Assembly (NCBI RefSeq): GCF_003999995.1
Contig: NZ_RJAD01000003.1
Location: forward strand, 310,001-374,000
DNA length: 64,000 nt
Source: Microbacterium sulfonylureivorans
GTDB lineage: Bacteria; Actinomycetota; Actinomycetes; Actinomycetales; Microbacteriaceae
Reading direction: 5' to 3'
The position numbers and the translations under genes were made by a program. The notes beneath the pieces are model-generated. The model saw only the letters and a program-made list of their open reading frames with translations. It did not search any database and had not been told where the DNA came from. Numbering within the stretch: position 1 is the stretch's first letter; every line of letters begins with the position of its first letter. Shown here piece by piece: positions 43,140 through 53,407 of the stretch.

Positions 43140-44207
43140 TCACTCCTTCGCGTCGTCGCCCTCGTCGGAACTCCCTGCGGAGTCGCCCTCGTCCGCGTCG
43201 TCGTGATCCGACTCGTCGTCGTCAGCGTCGTCCGACTCGTCGTCGTCCGACTCGTCGTCGTCGTCCGACTCGTCGTCGTCATCCGACTCGTCGTCGTCAT
43301 CCGCGTCGTCGTCATCCAACTCGTCGTCGTCCGCGTCGTCGTCCGACTCGTCGTCGTCCGACTCGTCGTCGTCCGACTCGTCCTCGTCCTCGTCGTCGTC
43401 GTCATCCGACTCGTCGTCGTCCGCGTCGTCGTCGAGCTCGTCGATGTCGACGCCGTCGACGTCGCCCGCGTGGAGGATCCTCGATCCGTCCTCGTCGAAG
43501 TCCGCTGCGTCGAGGTCGTCGACGTCGTCGAGACCCTCGAGGTCCTCATCGAGCTCTTCGTCGGCGGCAGCGTGCGGCGTCTCGGCCAAGGCCGCCTGGG
43601 CGGCCTGATACTCGGCGAGTCGCACGGCCCACGGCACCCAGTCGGGAGCGAGCAGTGCACCGTCGCCGGGCAGCAGCTCGACCTCGAGCACGGTCGGCTC
43701 AGCGTCTTCGACGCGCGCGAGGCTCACGGTCCAGAACCATCCCGGATAACCGGGGAGCCGGTTCTCGAAGCGCAGCGAGACGACACCGCCGCGCTCGACG
43801 CGGTGGCCGGCGACCTCACCGATCGTCGATGCCGGCGTGATCTCCCGCAGTGCCGCGAGCGCCAGGTCGTGCGACTCGAACAGCGACGGGTCGGGCTCGA
43901 CGTCAGGCTCAGGCTCAGGGACCGACTCGGCCTCGATCTGGACCTCGGGCCCCGACTCGGACTCCGCTTCCACGCCGGCCCCGGGCTCGACATCCGTCTC
44001 CGGCTCCGCGGTCGACTTCGCCTCGGCAGCGGGCTGCAGGTCGGCTTCAGCCTCAGCCTCGACGTCTGCCTCCGTCTCAGCCTCGGCAGGCTCCGGGGAC
44101 GGGGCATCCGTCACCGAGGCGACCTCGCTCTCATCGACCTCCGGCGCGTCGCTCGACGGCGACTCGCCGTCGAGCGGGCCGTCGGCCGGATCAGTCGTCG
44201 AGTTCAT
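43140..44207 (-). CDS. DUF3027-domain protein with long poly-acidic tail
   Basis: A 355-residue protein. The N-terminal ~105 residues are Glu/Ala/Pro-rich low complexity. A folded centre (about 106-200, DLALAALREITPASTIGEVAGHRVERGG to GYPGWFWTVSLARVEDAEPTVLEVELLPG) matches DUF3027, a domain of unknown function in actinobacteria. The last ~110 residues are almost only Asp, Glu and Ser. The start overlaps the end of the cold-shock gene by 17 bases, so the two are probably co-expressed and possibly functionally linked. The acidic tail would mimic nucleic acid or bind basic proteins or metal; that is inference. Confidence 0.8.
   Translation of the reverse strand: MNSTTDPADGPLDGESPSSDAPEVDESEVASVTDAPSPEPAEAETEADVEAEAEADLQPAAEAKSTAEPETDVEPGAGVEAESESGPEVQIEAESVPEPEPDVEPDPSLFESHDLALAALREITPASTIGEVAGHRVERGGVVSLRFENRLPGYPGWFWTVSLARVEDAEPTVLEVELLPGDGALLAPDWVPWAVRLAEYQAAQAALAETPHAAADEELDEDLEGLDDVDDLDAADFDEDGSRILHAGDVDGVDIDELDDDADDDESDDDDDEDEDESDDDESDDDESDDDADDDELDDDDADDDDESDDDDESDDDDESDDDESDDADDDESDHDDADEGDSAGSSDEGDDAKE
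43198..43440 (-). repeat. Imperfect GAC/GAT/TCG codon repeats encoding the Asp-Ser tail
   Basis: On the + strand the segment is built of GTCGTCGTC and GTCCGACTCGTCG units with frequent exact copies. It encodes Asp-Asp-Glu-Ser-Asp-type runs. Length change by slippage in multiples of three would keep the frame. Confidence 0.85.
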
Positions 44208-44574
44208 CCGCGACCTTGCGCAGCACGGCCGCGACCTTCTTCGAGTGGGCTCCGCTGGGGTAGCGGCCGCGACGCAGGTCGCCGCCGATCCCGTCGAGCA
44301 GCTTCACGAGGTCTTCGATGATGATGGCCATGTCGTCCGCGGGCTTGCGCGAGCGCTTCGCGAGGCTGACGGGGGCCTCGAGCACCCGCACCGACAGCGC
44401 CTGGAGCCCGCGCTTGCCGTCGGCGACGCCGAACTCGAGACGGGCGCCGGCCTTGGGCGCCGGGGTGCCTGCGGGCAGGGCCGTGGCGTGCAGGAAGACG
44501 TCCTGGCCGTCATCGGTGACGATGAAGCCGAACCCCTTCTCCTCGTCGTAGAACCTGACCTTGCCGGTGGGCAT
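44191..44574 (-). CDS. Cold-shock domain protein with C-terminal extension
   Basis: A 127-residue protein. Residues 1-68 are a cold-shock domain (GKVRFYDEEKGFGFIVTDDGQDVFLHATAL with RNP1 GFGFI and RNP2 VFLHA motifs), which binds single-stranded nucleic acid. The C-terminal ~60 residues form a basic helical extension (KKVAAVLRKVADELDD) not found in classic CspA, typical of the longer actinobacterial protein next to DUF3027. It overlaps the DUF3027 gene. Confidence 0.85.
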   Translation of the reverse strand: MPTGKVRFYDEEKGFGFIVTDDGQDVFLHATALPAGTPAPKAGARLEFGVADGKRGLQALSVRVLEAPVSLAKRSRKPADDMAIIIEDLVKLLDGIGGDLRRGRYPSGAHSKKVAAVLRKVADELDD

Positions 44575-44694
44575 GGAGACCTCGCTGTGTACGGCGCCGA
44601 TGTGACGCGGGCATGACGGAACAGGGATCGACAGATCCCGGCCCCCAGCCTACGGCAAGGGGCAGTGTGGCGTCCGCGCCGGGGACCCAGCCGC

Positions 44695-44700
44695 TAGGCT
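44695..44700 (+). promoter_or_regulatory. Candidate leaderless promoter -10
   Basis: TAGGCT, seven bases, then ATG 44708 of the small membrane-protein gene. Confidence 0.4.
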
Positions 44701-44707
44701 GAAGCGG

Positions 44708-44974
44708 ATGAGCAAGAACACTCCCGCCGAGGACGTCCCCGTCCGGCGGATCGACCGCATCCTGGCGTTCATGTCGCTGGGCCTGCTCGCGCTGTCGATC
44801 GTGAGCTTCTTCGCGATCATGATCGCCTCCGCCTCAGGCGCCGACATGAGCACCGGCATCTGGCCCCTCGTCGGCGTGCTCGTCTACATCGCGCCCGTCA
44901 TCGCGTTCGCCATGATCCTGGCCGTCCTCATCATGAGCTTCGCGCGGAGGGCTCGGGCGAACCGAGGCGGCTGA
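44708..44974 (+). CDS. Small two-helix membrane protein
   Basis: An 88-residue protein with two hydrophobic segments, IDRILAFMSLGLLALSIVSFF-type at about 15-40 and WPLVGVLVYIAPVIAFAMIL at about 52-75, and a basic C-terminus. I recognise no function. Its stop codon abuts the GTG of the helicase-associated gene (TGAGTG), so it begins that transcription unit. Confidence 0.7.
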   Translation: MSKNTPAEDVPVRRIDRILAFMSLGLLALSIVSFFAIMIASASGADMSTGIWPLVGVLVYIAPVIAFAMILAVLIMSFARRARANRGG

Positions 44975-46690
44975 GTGGTCTCCGACGAGCGGGCCCTGGC
45001 GACCTGGTTGGCCGCGCGCGACGACCACGCCCTGGCCGCGACGCTCGCCGGTCGCGGCGTGCCCGCCTCGTCCTCCTGGCACGACTTCTTCGACGCCGCC
45101 GAGGCGCTGATGGATGCCGCATCCCTCGACCGCGCCCTCGTGCGGCTTCCTCGCACCGCCCTCTCCGCCCTCGCGTCCGGCACCCCCATCACCGACGGCG
45201 AGCTCACCCGTCTCGCGCTCGTCGCCGAGTCGGGCCATCCGTACGACGCCGTCCAGGACCGCGTCGCCGTCCTGGTGTCCGGCCATCCCGGCGTGTTCGA
45301 GCAGCAGCCGCCCGCCGCGGCGCGCATCACGGCCGACGACCGCGCGTCCGCCGCGGCGGCGGAGCGCGCGTTCGGCACGGCGGGCTCACTCGCCGATGTG
45401 CTCCTCGCGTGCCTTCATTCGCCGTTCGCGCGGACCGGCTCCGGCTCGGTCAGCGCCGCCGAGCGCAAGCGGCTCACGGACGCGGGCGCCCTCGGCGCGA
45501 CGGACGACCTCGAAGACCTGCTCGCCGCAGCCGAGGCGGCCGGTCTGGCATCGGCGCAGGAACGACTGTGGAGCGTGACGGCGGCCGGCGAGCGGTGGCT
45601 CGAGTCGCCGACCGCCGATCGCTGGGCCATCGTCGCCGAGGGCTTCCGCAGCGCCCTCCCCGATGGCCTCCGCACCGACGACGGCGGGTTCGCCGACCCT
45701 TCGTCGTGGCCCGCCGCATATCCCCTCGACCCCGATTGGCCGGCGCGCTCGGCGCGGATCCGCCGGATCGGCGAGAGCTGGGGACTCCTCGGCGCCGACG
45801 GCGCGGAGTTCACGTGGACGGCGGCGCTGCGCGACGGCGCGGCGGCGGACGCATCCGGGCTCGCGGCGCACCTTCCCGCCGAGATCGACCGCGTGTATCT
45901 GCAGGCGGATCTGACGGCGATCTCCCCCGGCCCGCTGGCACCTGCCCTCGATCTGCGGCTGCGCAGCATCGCCGTGCGCGAATCCCGCGCCCAGGCCTCG
46001 ACGTACCGCTTCACTGCCGAGTCGCTGGGCGCGGGGATGACCGACGGCGAGACGGCGGGATCGATCCGCGGCTTCCTCGCGGAGATCTCGCTGACAGGCA
46101 TCCCGCAGCCGCTCGACTACCTCATCGAGAGCACCGCCGCCCGTCACGGGCTCGTGCGGGTGAGGTCGGACGACGCGACGGGACGCACCAGGGTCGAGAG
46201 CCCGGATCGGTCGCTGCGCGAGACCATCGCGATCGATCAGGCTCTGCGGCCGCTCGGCCTCCTGTCGGACGGTGACAGCCTGGTCTCGCGGGTCACCCGC
46301 GACGGCGTGTACTGGGCTCTGGCCGACGCACGTTACCCGGTGGTCGCCCTCGACGACGACGGCTCTCCCGAGCCCGTCCGCCGGCGCGCGGTCGGATCCG
46401 TCGAATCATCCTCGACGACCCCCGCTGCGGCTTACGCGCGCCTGCTCACCGCCCTGCGCAGCGGACACGGCACCGAGGGCGAAGAGGGCTGGCTCGGACG
46501 CGAGCTCGAGCAGGCCGTCCGCGCACGCTCCGAGATCGTGGTCGTGGTGAGGATGCCCGACGGGTCGGAGCGCACGATGACGCTGGAGGCGTCGGGGCTC
46601 GGCGGCGGGCGGCTCCGCGGCCGCGACCGCGCGGCCGACATCGAGCGGACCCTGCCGGTGTCGAGCATCGTCAGCGTGCGACCCGCGTGA
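44975..46690 (+). CDS. Helicase-associated domain protein, partner of XPB
   Basis: A 571-residue Ala/Asp-rich protein of the family usually encoded directly before the actinobacterial XPB helicase and often labelled 'helicase-associated' or 'Helicase_C_3'. The recognisable core is EIDRVYLQADLTAISPGPLAPALDLRLRSIAVRESRAQASTYRFTAESLGAGM, and the C-terminus VVVRMPDGSERTMTLEASGLGGGRLRGRDR. It contains no Walker motifs. GTG 44975 follows the upstream TGA directly. Its role with XPB is inferred from this conserved pairing. Confidence 0.78.
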   Translation: MVSDERALATWLAARDDHALAATLAGRGVPASSSWHDFFDAAEALMDAASLDRALVRLPRTALSALASGTPITDGELTRLALVAESGHPYDAVQDRVAVLVSGHPGVFEQQPPAAARITADDRASAAAAERAFGTAGSLADVLLACLHSPFARTGSGSVSAAERKRLTDAGALGATDDLEDLLAAAEAAGLASAQERLWSVTAAGERWLESPTADRWAIVAEGFRSALPDGLRTDDGGFADPSSWPAAYPLDPDWPARSARIRRIGESWGLLGADGAEFTWTAALRDGAAADASGLAAHLPAEIDRVYLQADLTAISPGPLAPALDLRLRSIAVRESRAQASTYRFTAESLGAGMTDGETAGSIRGFLAEISLTGIPQPLDYLIESTAARHGLVRVRSDDATGRTRVESPDRSLRETIAIDQALRPLGLLSDGDSLVSRVTRDGVYWALADARYPVVALDDDGSPEPVRRRAVGSVESSSTTPAAAYARLLTALRSGHGTEGEEGWLGRELEQAVRARSEIVVVVRMPDGSERTMTLEASGLGGGRLRGRDRAADIERTLPVSSIVSVRPA

Positions 46691-46716
46691 GCGCGCCGCC
46701 GCAGCCGCCGCCCCGG

Positions 46717-46722
46717 TAGACT
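46717..46722 (+). promoter_or_regulatory. Candidate -10 of the XPB gene
   Basis: TAGACT, eight bases, then ATG 46731; near-leaderless spacing. No Shine-Dalgarno sequence is visible. Confidence 0.4.
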
Positions 46723-46730
46723 GGCACGTT

Positions 46731-48371
46731 ATGGCTGACGGCCCCCTTATCGTCCAGAGCGATCGCACCGTACTGCTCGAAGTCGCGCATCCCGACGCCG
46801 AGAGCGCCCGGCACGAGCTCGCGATCTTCGCCGAGCTCGAACGCGCCCCCGAGCACATCCACACCTACCGGATCACCCGGCTCGGACTGTGGAACGCCCG
46901 CGCGGCCGGCCACGACGCCTCCGACATGCTCGCGACCCTCGACCGCTGGACGCGCTTCCCGGTGCCTCCCTCGGTGTCGATCGACATCACCGAGACCGTC
47001 GGGCGGTACGGACGCCTCGTGATCGAGCGCACCGCTGAGGGCGAGCTGGTGCTGCGGTCGACGGATGCCGCGGTCCTCGCCGAAGTGTCGAAGAACAAGC
47101 GCATCCAGCCGCTGCTCATCGGCCGCCCCTCGCCCGACACATTCGTGATCGACGCGTGGGCGCGGGGCCACATCAAGCAGGAGCTCCTCAAGATCGGATG
47201 GCCCGCCGAGGATCTCGCGGGCTACACGCCGGGGACGCCGCATCCGATCGATCTCGCGGAGGACGGCTGGAACCTGCGTCCCTACCAGCGCCAGGCGGTC
47301 GACATCTTCACCGACGGGGGCTCGGGCGTCGTCGTGCTCCCCTGCGGCGCGGGCAAGACGCTCGTCGGCGCGGGAGCGATGGCGGCGACCAAGACGACGA
47401 CGCTGATCCTCGTGACGAACACGGTGAGCGCACGGCAGTGGCGCGACGAGCTGCTCAAGCGCACGTCGCTCACGCCCGAGGAGATCGGCGAGTACTCGGG
47501 GCAGTCCAAAGAGATCAAGCCGGTCACCATCGCGACGTACCAGATCCTCACGGCGAAGCGGAAGGGCGAGTACGCGCACCTCGCGCTGCTCGACGCCCTG
47601 GACTGGGGTCTCATCGTCTACGACGAGGTGCACCTTCTCCCCGCTCCCGTCTTCAAGCTCACCGCCGACCTGCAGGCGCGACGACGCCTCGGTCTGACGG
47701 CGACGCTCGTGCGCGAGGACGGCCGCGAGGGCGACGTGTTCAGCCTCATCGGCCCCAAGCGCTTCGACGCCCCCTGGAAGGAGATCGAGGCCCAGGGCTT
47801 CATCTCGCCCGCCGTCTGCTATGAAGTGCGCGTCGACCTGCCCGCAGGCGACCGCCTGGAGTACGCCGCCGCCGCCGACGACGAGCGCTACCGCCTCGCC
47901 GCCACCGCACCGGCCAAGATCGGGGTCGTGCGGAGGCTCGTCGAACGCCACGCCGGCGAGCGCATCCTCGTGATCGGCCAGTACCTCGACCAGATCGATG
48001 TGCTCGCCGAGGCGCTCGACGCCCCGAAGATCACGGGCGCGACGCCCGTCGACGAGCGCGAGCAGCTCTACCAGGCGTTCCGCGTCGGCGAGATCTCGCT
48101 GCTCGTCGTGTCGAAGGTCGCGAACTTCTCGATCGACCTGCCCGAGGCATCCGTCGCCATCCAGGTCTCGGGATCGTTCGGCTCGCGCCAGGAGGAGGCG
48201 CAGCGGCTCGGCCGCCTGCTTCGGCCCAAGGAGTCCGGCAACACCGCGAGCTTCTACACGCTCATCGCCCGCGACACGGTCGACCAGGACTTCGCGCAGA
48301 ACCGCCAGCGATTCCTCGCCGAGCAGGGATACGCCTACACGATCCTCGACGCCGACGGCATCGCCGCCTGA
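46731..48371 (+). CDS. XPB-type DNA repair helicase
   Basis: A 546-residue superfamily 2 helicase with Walker A PCGAGKT (204-210), the DEVH box (298-301), LTATLVREDGREGD (motif III), and C-terminal motifs LVVSKVANFSIDLPEASVAIQVSG and EEAQRLGRLLRP (motifs V and VI). The N-terminal damage-recognition-like region (SVSIDITETVGRYGRLVIERTAEGELVLRST) is also present. Bacterial XPB unwinds DNA 3'-5' and is thought to aid excision repair. It is 40 bp after its partner gene. Confidence 0.92.
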   Translation: MADGPLIVQSDRTVLLEVAHPDAESARHELAIFAELERAPEHIHTYRITRLGLWNARAAGHDASDMLATLDRWTRFPVPPSVSIDITETVGRYGRLVIERTAEGELVLRSTDAAVLAEVSKNKRIQPLLIGRPSPDTFVIDAWARGHIKQELLKIGWPAEDLAGYTPGTPHPIDLAEDGWNLRPYQRQAVDIFTDGGSGVVVLPCGAGKTLVGAGAMAATKTTTLILVTNTVSARQWRDELLKRTSLTPEEIGEYSGQSKEIKPVTIATYQILTAKRKGEYAHLALLDALDWGLIVYDEVHLLPAPVFKLTADLQARRRLGLTATLVREDGREGDVFSLIGPKRFDAPWKEIEAQGFISPAVCYEVRVDLPAGDRLEYAAAADDERYRLAATAPAKIGVVRRLVERHAGERILVIGQYLDQIDVLAEALDAPKITGATPVDEREQLYQAFRVGEISLLVVSKVANFSIDLPEASVAIQVSGSFGSRQEEAQRLGRLLRPKESGNTASFYTLIARDTVDQDFAQNRQRFLAEQGYAYTILDADGIAA

Positions 48372-48398
48372 TCGCGCCGGTGGGCGACCCCGCTCCAT

Positions 48399-48458
48399 GC
48401 CGAGCGTGCACGAACGACAGCTCCCCGGCCGTCCGGTCGTCGTTCGTGCACTCTCGGC
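48399..48458. repeat. Long intergenic hairpin (REP-like or terminator)
   Basis: Two 20-bp arms, GCCGAGCGTGCACGAACGAC and its complement with one mismatch, are separated by 20 bases. It lies just after the XPB stop codon, with no T-run. The core GTGCACGAACGAC looks like a dispersed palindromic element as much as a terminator. Confidence 0.65.
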
Positions 48459-48474
48459 TAGGCGCGCCCGCCGC

Positions 48475-48555
48475 TCAGTCCGCGAGAAACGCGGCGATGC
48501 GCCGAGCCGCCTCGCCGGGGTTGTCGTCGACGAGGAAGTGCGCGACTGCATCAGC
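48475..48555 (-). pseudogene. 3' remnant of an alpha/beta-hydrolase gene
   Basis: On the minus strand the DNA reads AVAHFLVDDNPGEAARRIAAFLAD followed by TGA at 48475. This is the usual C-terminus of epoxide-hydrolase or haloalkane-dehalogenase-type alpha/beta hydrolases (a catalytic-His region 'HF' then 'P..a...i..Fl'). Upstream the frame turns into unrelated Arg-rich sequence and runs into the response-regulator promoter, so the rest of the gene has been lost. Confidence 0.55.
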
Positions 48556-48617
48556 GCCTGACAGGGCGCGTCTACGCCTCTCCGGGTGATATCCAGACAG
48601 CGCAACGCATCCATCGC

Positions 48618-48623
48618 CATAAT
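48618..48623 (+). promoter_or_regulatory. Candidate leaderless promoter -10 of the response-regulator gene
   Basis: CATAAT, six bases, then ATG 48630. Confidence 0.45.
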
Positions 48624-48629
48624 GAGGGC

Positions 48630-49322
48630 ATGACTGCACCTCGCATCCTCGTCGTGGACGACGAGCCGAACATCCGCGACCTGCTCATCACGAGCCTCCG
48701 CTTCGCGGGGTTCCAGGTGAAGGCCGTGTCCAACGGCGCCCAGACGATCTCCGCCGTGCTCGAAGAGGAACCTGACCTCATCATCCTCGACGTGATGCTG
48801 CCCGACATGAACGGGTTCAGCGTGACGAAGCGCCTCCGCGGCGCCGGCTACACCGCGCCGATCCTGTTCCTGACGGCGAAGGACGAGACCGAGGACAAGA
48901 TCACCGGGCTGAACGCCGGCGGCGACGACTACGTCACCAAGCCGTTCAGCCTCGATGAGATCGTCGCTCGAATCCAGGCGATCCTGCGGCGCACGATGCA
49001 GGCCGACGAGGAGTCGATGATCCGCGCGGGCGAGCTGACGATGGACCAGGACACCCATGACGTCCAGGTCGGCGAGGCGAGCATCGACCTCAGTCCGACC
49101 GAGTTCAAGCTCCTCCGCTACCTCATGCTCAACCCGAACCGGGTGCTGTCGAAGGCGCAGATCCTCGACCACGTGTGGGAGTACGACTTCAACGGCGACG
49201 CGGGCATCGTCGAGAGCTACATCTCCTACCTTCGCCGCAAGATCGACCCGCACTCGAGCGAGCCGCTCATCCAGACCAAGCGCGGCTTCGGCTACATGCT
49301 GAAGGCGGGCAAGTCCGCGTAG
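48630..49322 (+). CDS. OmpR/PhoB-family response regulator
   Basis: A 230-residue regulator: receiver domain with acidic pocket Asp10/Asp11, phosphoacceptor Asp54 in LIILDVMLPDMNG and KPF switch lysine, then a winged-helix domain (LSPTEFKLLRYLMLNPNRVLSKAQILDHVWEYDF..GIVESYISYLRRKID). It resembles TcrA/PrrA-like actinobacterial regulators. Its TAG stop is followed in the same frame by the histidine-kinase coding sequence with no canonical start for 32 codons. Confidence 0.9.
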   Translation: MTAPRILVVDDEPNIRDLLITSLRFAGFQVKAVSNGAQTISAVLEEEPDLIILDVMLPDMNGFSVTKRLRGAGYTAPILFLTAKDETEDKITGLNAGGDDYVTKPFSLDEIVARIQAILRRTMQADEESMIRAGELTMDQDTHDVQVGEASIDLSPTEFKLLRYLMLNPNRVLSKAQILDHVWEYDFNGDAGIVESYISYLRRKIDPHSSEPLIQTKRGFGYMLKAGKSA

Positions 49323-49349
49323 CCCGCGGGACGAGTCGAGGGAGCCGCT

Positions 49350-51098
49350 CTGGCGCACAAGACGGACGCGATCACCCGGTGGTGGCGCGGCACCAGCCTG
49401 CGCGCGAAGGTCACCGGGGTGACGGTCGCCGTGCTCGCGCTCGGACTGGTCGCCACCGGCGCCGGCGCGACGCTGTTCCTCCGCAACGCCCTCATCGCGA
49501 ACCTCAACAGCACGGTCGAGCAGGTGGCCGCCACCGAGATCGGGGCGACGATGTTCGACATCGAGATCGTCGACGGCGTGGTGACGGCCTCCCAGAAGCC
49601 CGATGTGCCGCCGAGCGAGTATCACGTCGCGCTCTACCAGTCCGCGCAGCCGGGCGCCTTCATCATCTCGGCCGGCGGCGGTGAGCCCGCCCCCGATTTC
49701 CCGCTCGAGTTCCCGCTCGAGAAGGCGTACACCGAGGGGCAGGCCGCCTTCGAGCTGACGGATGCCGAGAGCGGCGCGCGCTTCCGCGCCAGCGTCGCCC
49801 CGCTGGAGGTGCCGGGCGGGGTCTTCCTGCCGCAGCTCGTCGCGATGCCCGTCGCTCCCGTCAACCAGGTCGTCGCGACCTTCCTCGGCATCTACACGGT
49901 GCTCGCCATCATCACGCTGATCATCGGCGCCGTCGCCACCCGATGGCTGGTGACCCTCACGTTCCGCAGCCTCGGGCAGGTCGAGACGACCGCCGACGCG
50001 ATCGCCGGCGGCGACTTCAGCCTCCGGATGACCGACATCGAGCCCACGAAGACGGAGGTGGGGCGCCTCAAGGTCGCGATCAACGCGATGCTCGATCGCG
50101 TGGACGCCGCCCTCTCTCAGCGTGACGCGACGGTGCGCCAGATGCGGCGCTTCATCGGCGACGCGAGCCATGAGCTGCGCACGCCGCTCGTGACCGTGCG
50201 CGGGTATGCCGAGCTGTACCGGATGGGCGCCATCCGGGGCGACGAGGACGTCACACAGTCGATGGAGCGCATCGAGAAGGAGGCGATCCGGATGGGCGTC
50301 CTCGTGGAGGACCTGCTGGCCCTGGCGCGACTCGACGAGCGTCGCGACGTGGTCATCGCCCCCGTCGACCTCCGTCCGATCGCGAGGGATGCCGCGCTCG
50401 ACCTGCGTGCGTCGGCGCCGCAGCGGCCCGTGACCGTGATCGACACCACCGCGGAGGATCAGGTCGCGCCTCCCTCGCCCGACGAGCCCGCCGACGACGT
50501 GCCCGAGAAGCGCCGGCCGACGCCCACGGCGCTCACCAGAGCAGGTGCGACGCTGTCGCTGCTGCGCCGGCGACCCAAGCCGGTGCCGGCGACCAGCGCG
50601 ACGGGCGCGCGCGAGCTGCCGCCGATCGCACCCGTCGCGGAGGCGCTTCCCGCAGCCGGCGAGCTCGTCCCCGTCGTGCTCGGCGACGAGAACCGCGTCC
50701 GCCAGGTGGTGACGAACCTGATCGGCAACGCCCGGCGGTTCACCGCAGAGGACTCCCCTCTCGAACTCCGCGTGGGCGTCGACGCGGCTGCGGCGATGGG
50801 GTGGGTCGAGATCGTGGACCACGGTGAGGGCGTCCCCGACCAGATCAAGGACAAGATCTTCCAGCGCTTCTGGAGGGCAGACACCTCCCGCACCCGCGAG
50901 ACCGGCGGTTCCGGCCTGGGGCTGTCGATCGTGGCATCGATCGTCGAGGCCCTTCACGGCTCGGTGGGGGTCACCGACACCCCCGGCGGCGGTGCGACCT
51001 TCCGGGTGTCGTTCCCCCTCGCGGAGTCTCGGGATGCAGCGGAGCACCTGCAGATCGCGACGCAGCCCATCGAGCGGCTCCGGCTCGATTCCGACTGA
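49350..51098 (+). CDS. Sensor histidine kinase, probable CTG start
   Basis: About 582 residues if it starts at CTG 49350, which follows GAGGGAG and gives the N-terminus AHKTDAITRWWRGTSLRAKVTGVTVAVL; the basic TSLRAKVTG run before the first membrane helix is conserved in this kinase type. The first canonical start, GTG 49419, would begin inside the helix. A second helix (LGIYTVLAIITLIIGAVATRWLV) closes a ~130-residue sensor loop; HAMP, HisKA with His274 in GDASHELRTP, and a HATPase with NLIGNARR, GEGVPD and GGSGLGLSI follow. Between HisKA and HATPase is a ~70-residue Pro/Ala/Thr-rich insertion that is not usual. It forms a two-component pair with the preceding regulator. Confidence 0.85.
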   Translation: MAHKTDAITRWWRGTSLRAKVTGVTVAVLALGLVATGAGATLFLRNALIANLNSTVEQVAATEIGATMFDIEIVDGVVTASQKPDVPPSEYHVALYQSAQPGAFIISAGGGEPAPDFPLEFPLEKAYTEGQAAFELTDAESGARFRASVAPLEVPGGVFLPQLVAMPVAPVNQVVATFLGIYTVLAIITLIIGAVATRWLVTLTFRSLGQVETTADAIAGGDFSLRMTDIEPTKTEVGRLKVAINAMLDRVDAALSQRDATVRQMRRFIGDASHELRTPLVTVRGYAELYRMGAIRGDEDVTQSMERIEKEAIRMGVLVEDLLALARLDERRDVVIAPVDLRPIARDAALDLRASAPQRPVTVIDTTAEDQVAPPSPDEPADDVPEKRRPTPTALTRAGATLSLLRRRPKPVPATSATGARELPPIAPVAEALPAAGELVPVVLGDENRVRQVVTNLIGNARRFTAEDSPLELRVGVDAAAAMGWVEIVDHGEGVPDQIKDKIFQRFWRADTSRTRETGGSGLGLSIVASIVEALHGSVGVTDTPGGGATFRVSFPLAESRDAAEHLQIATQPIERLRLDSD

Positions 51099-51238
51099 CC
51101 ACCGCTCCTCCCCAGCACTGCGCACCGGGCGACCAGTCCACCGCCGAGCGACGCAGCCCGGGAGCGGGCCGGCACGGCTCGTAGCGTGGCGGACACACGC
51201 GGGCGCGGCATCCGGTCGCCCCGACGAAGGGAGCAATC

Positions 51239-51526
51239 ATGGCCGTCTTCTCCGTCGACAGCGATGCGGTCCTCGCCACCACCACCGCCGTGCGGGGCAC
51301 GATCGAGCGGCTCCAGGCCGAGTCCAACGCGATGATGACGCAGCTCACGCAGCTGCAGTCCTCGTGGACCGGCTCGGCGTCGATCGCGTTCCACACGGTC
51401 GTCGACCAGTGGCGGGCGACCCAGCGCCAGGTCGAGGAATCGCTCGCGGGGATCAACATCGCCCTCGCCGCCGCCGGGCGTCAGTATGCAGAAGCCGAGC
51501 TCGCCACGACGAGCCTGTTCCGCTGA
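51239..51526 (+). CDS. WXG100-family protein
   Basis: A 95-residue, all-helical protein with the central WxG turn (SSWTGSAS, about 41-48) between two long helices, the EsxA/B-like fold. Family members are type VII secretion substrates or chaperones. No ESX genes flank it, so it is an orphan, as is common in Microbacteriaceae. GAAGGGAGC precedes ATG 51239. Confidence 0.85.
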   Translation: MAVFSVDSDAVLATTTAVRGTIERLQAESNAMMTQLTQLQSSWTGSASIAFHTVVDQWRATQRQVEESLAGINIALAAAGRQYAEAELATTSLFR

Positions 51527-51550
51527 TCCGGCGTCCGCCCCCGGAATGAC

Positions 51551-51585
51551 GAAGGGCCCCTCCCGGAGGAGGGGCCCTTCGTTTC
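51551..51585 (+). terminator. Intrinsic terminator between convergent WXG100 and groEL
   Basis: GAAGGGCCCCTCC and its complement form a perfect 13-bp stem around CGGA; GTTTC follows on the + strand. It can serve both directions. Confidence 0.8.
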
Positions 51586-51616
51586 AGCTACGCGTTGCGC
51601 GGGCTGGGCTTCCGGA

Positions 51617-53297
<1,681 letters not shown>

Positions 53298-53407
53298 TCC
53301 ATTCTGGCACTCCCCCCTAGGGAGTGCAAGCCGCCGCGAAGGGTGCCGCAACACGCAGAAACGGGATGCCGCGGCATCCCGTTCCCCGAACGTGCGGGCG
53401 TCTGCGG

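Noticed and set aside
46671-51236. 1.5-kb-residue frame antisense to the XPB, regulator and kinase genes
   Set aside because: It runs through three well-supported genes on the other strand and shows no domain or ribosome site.
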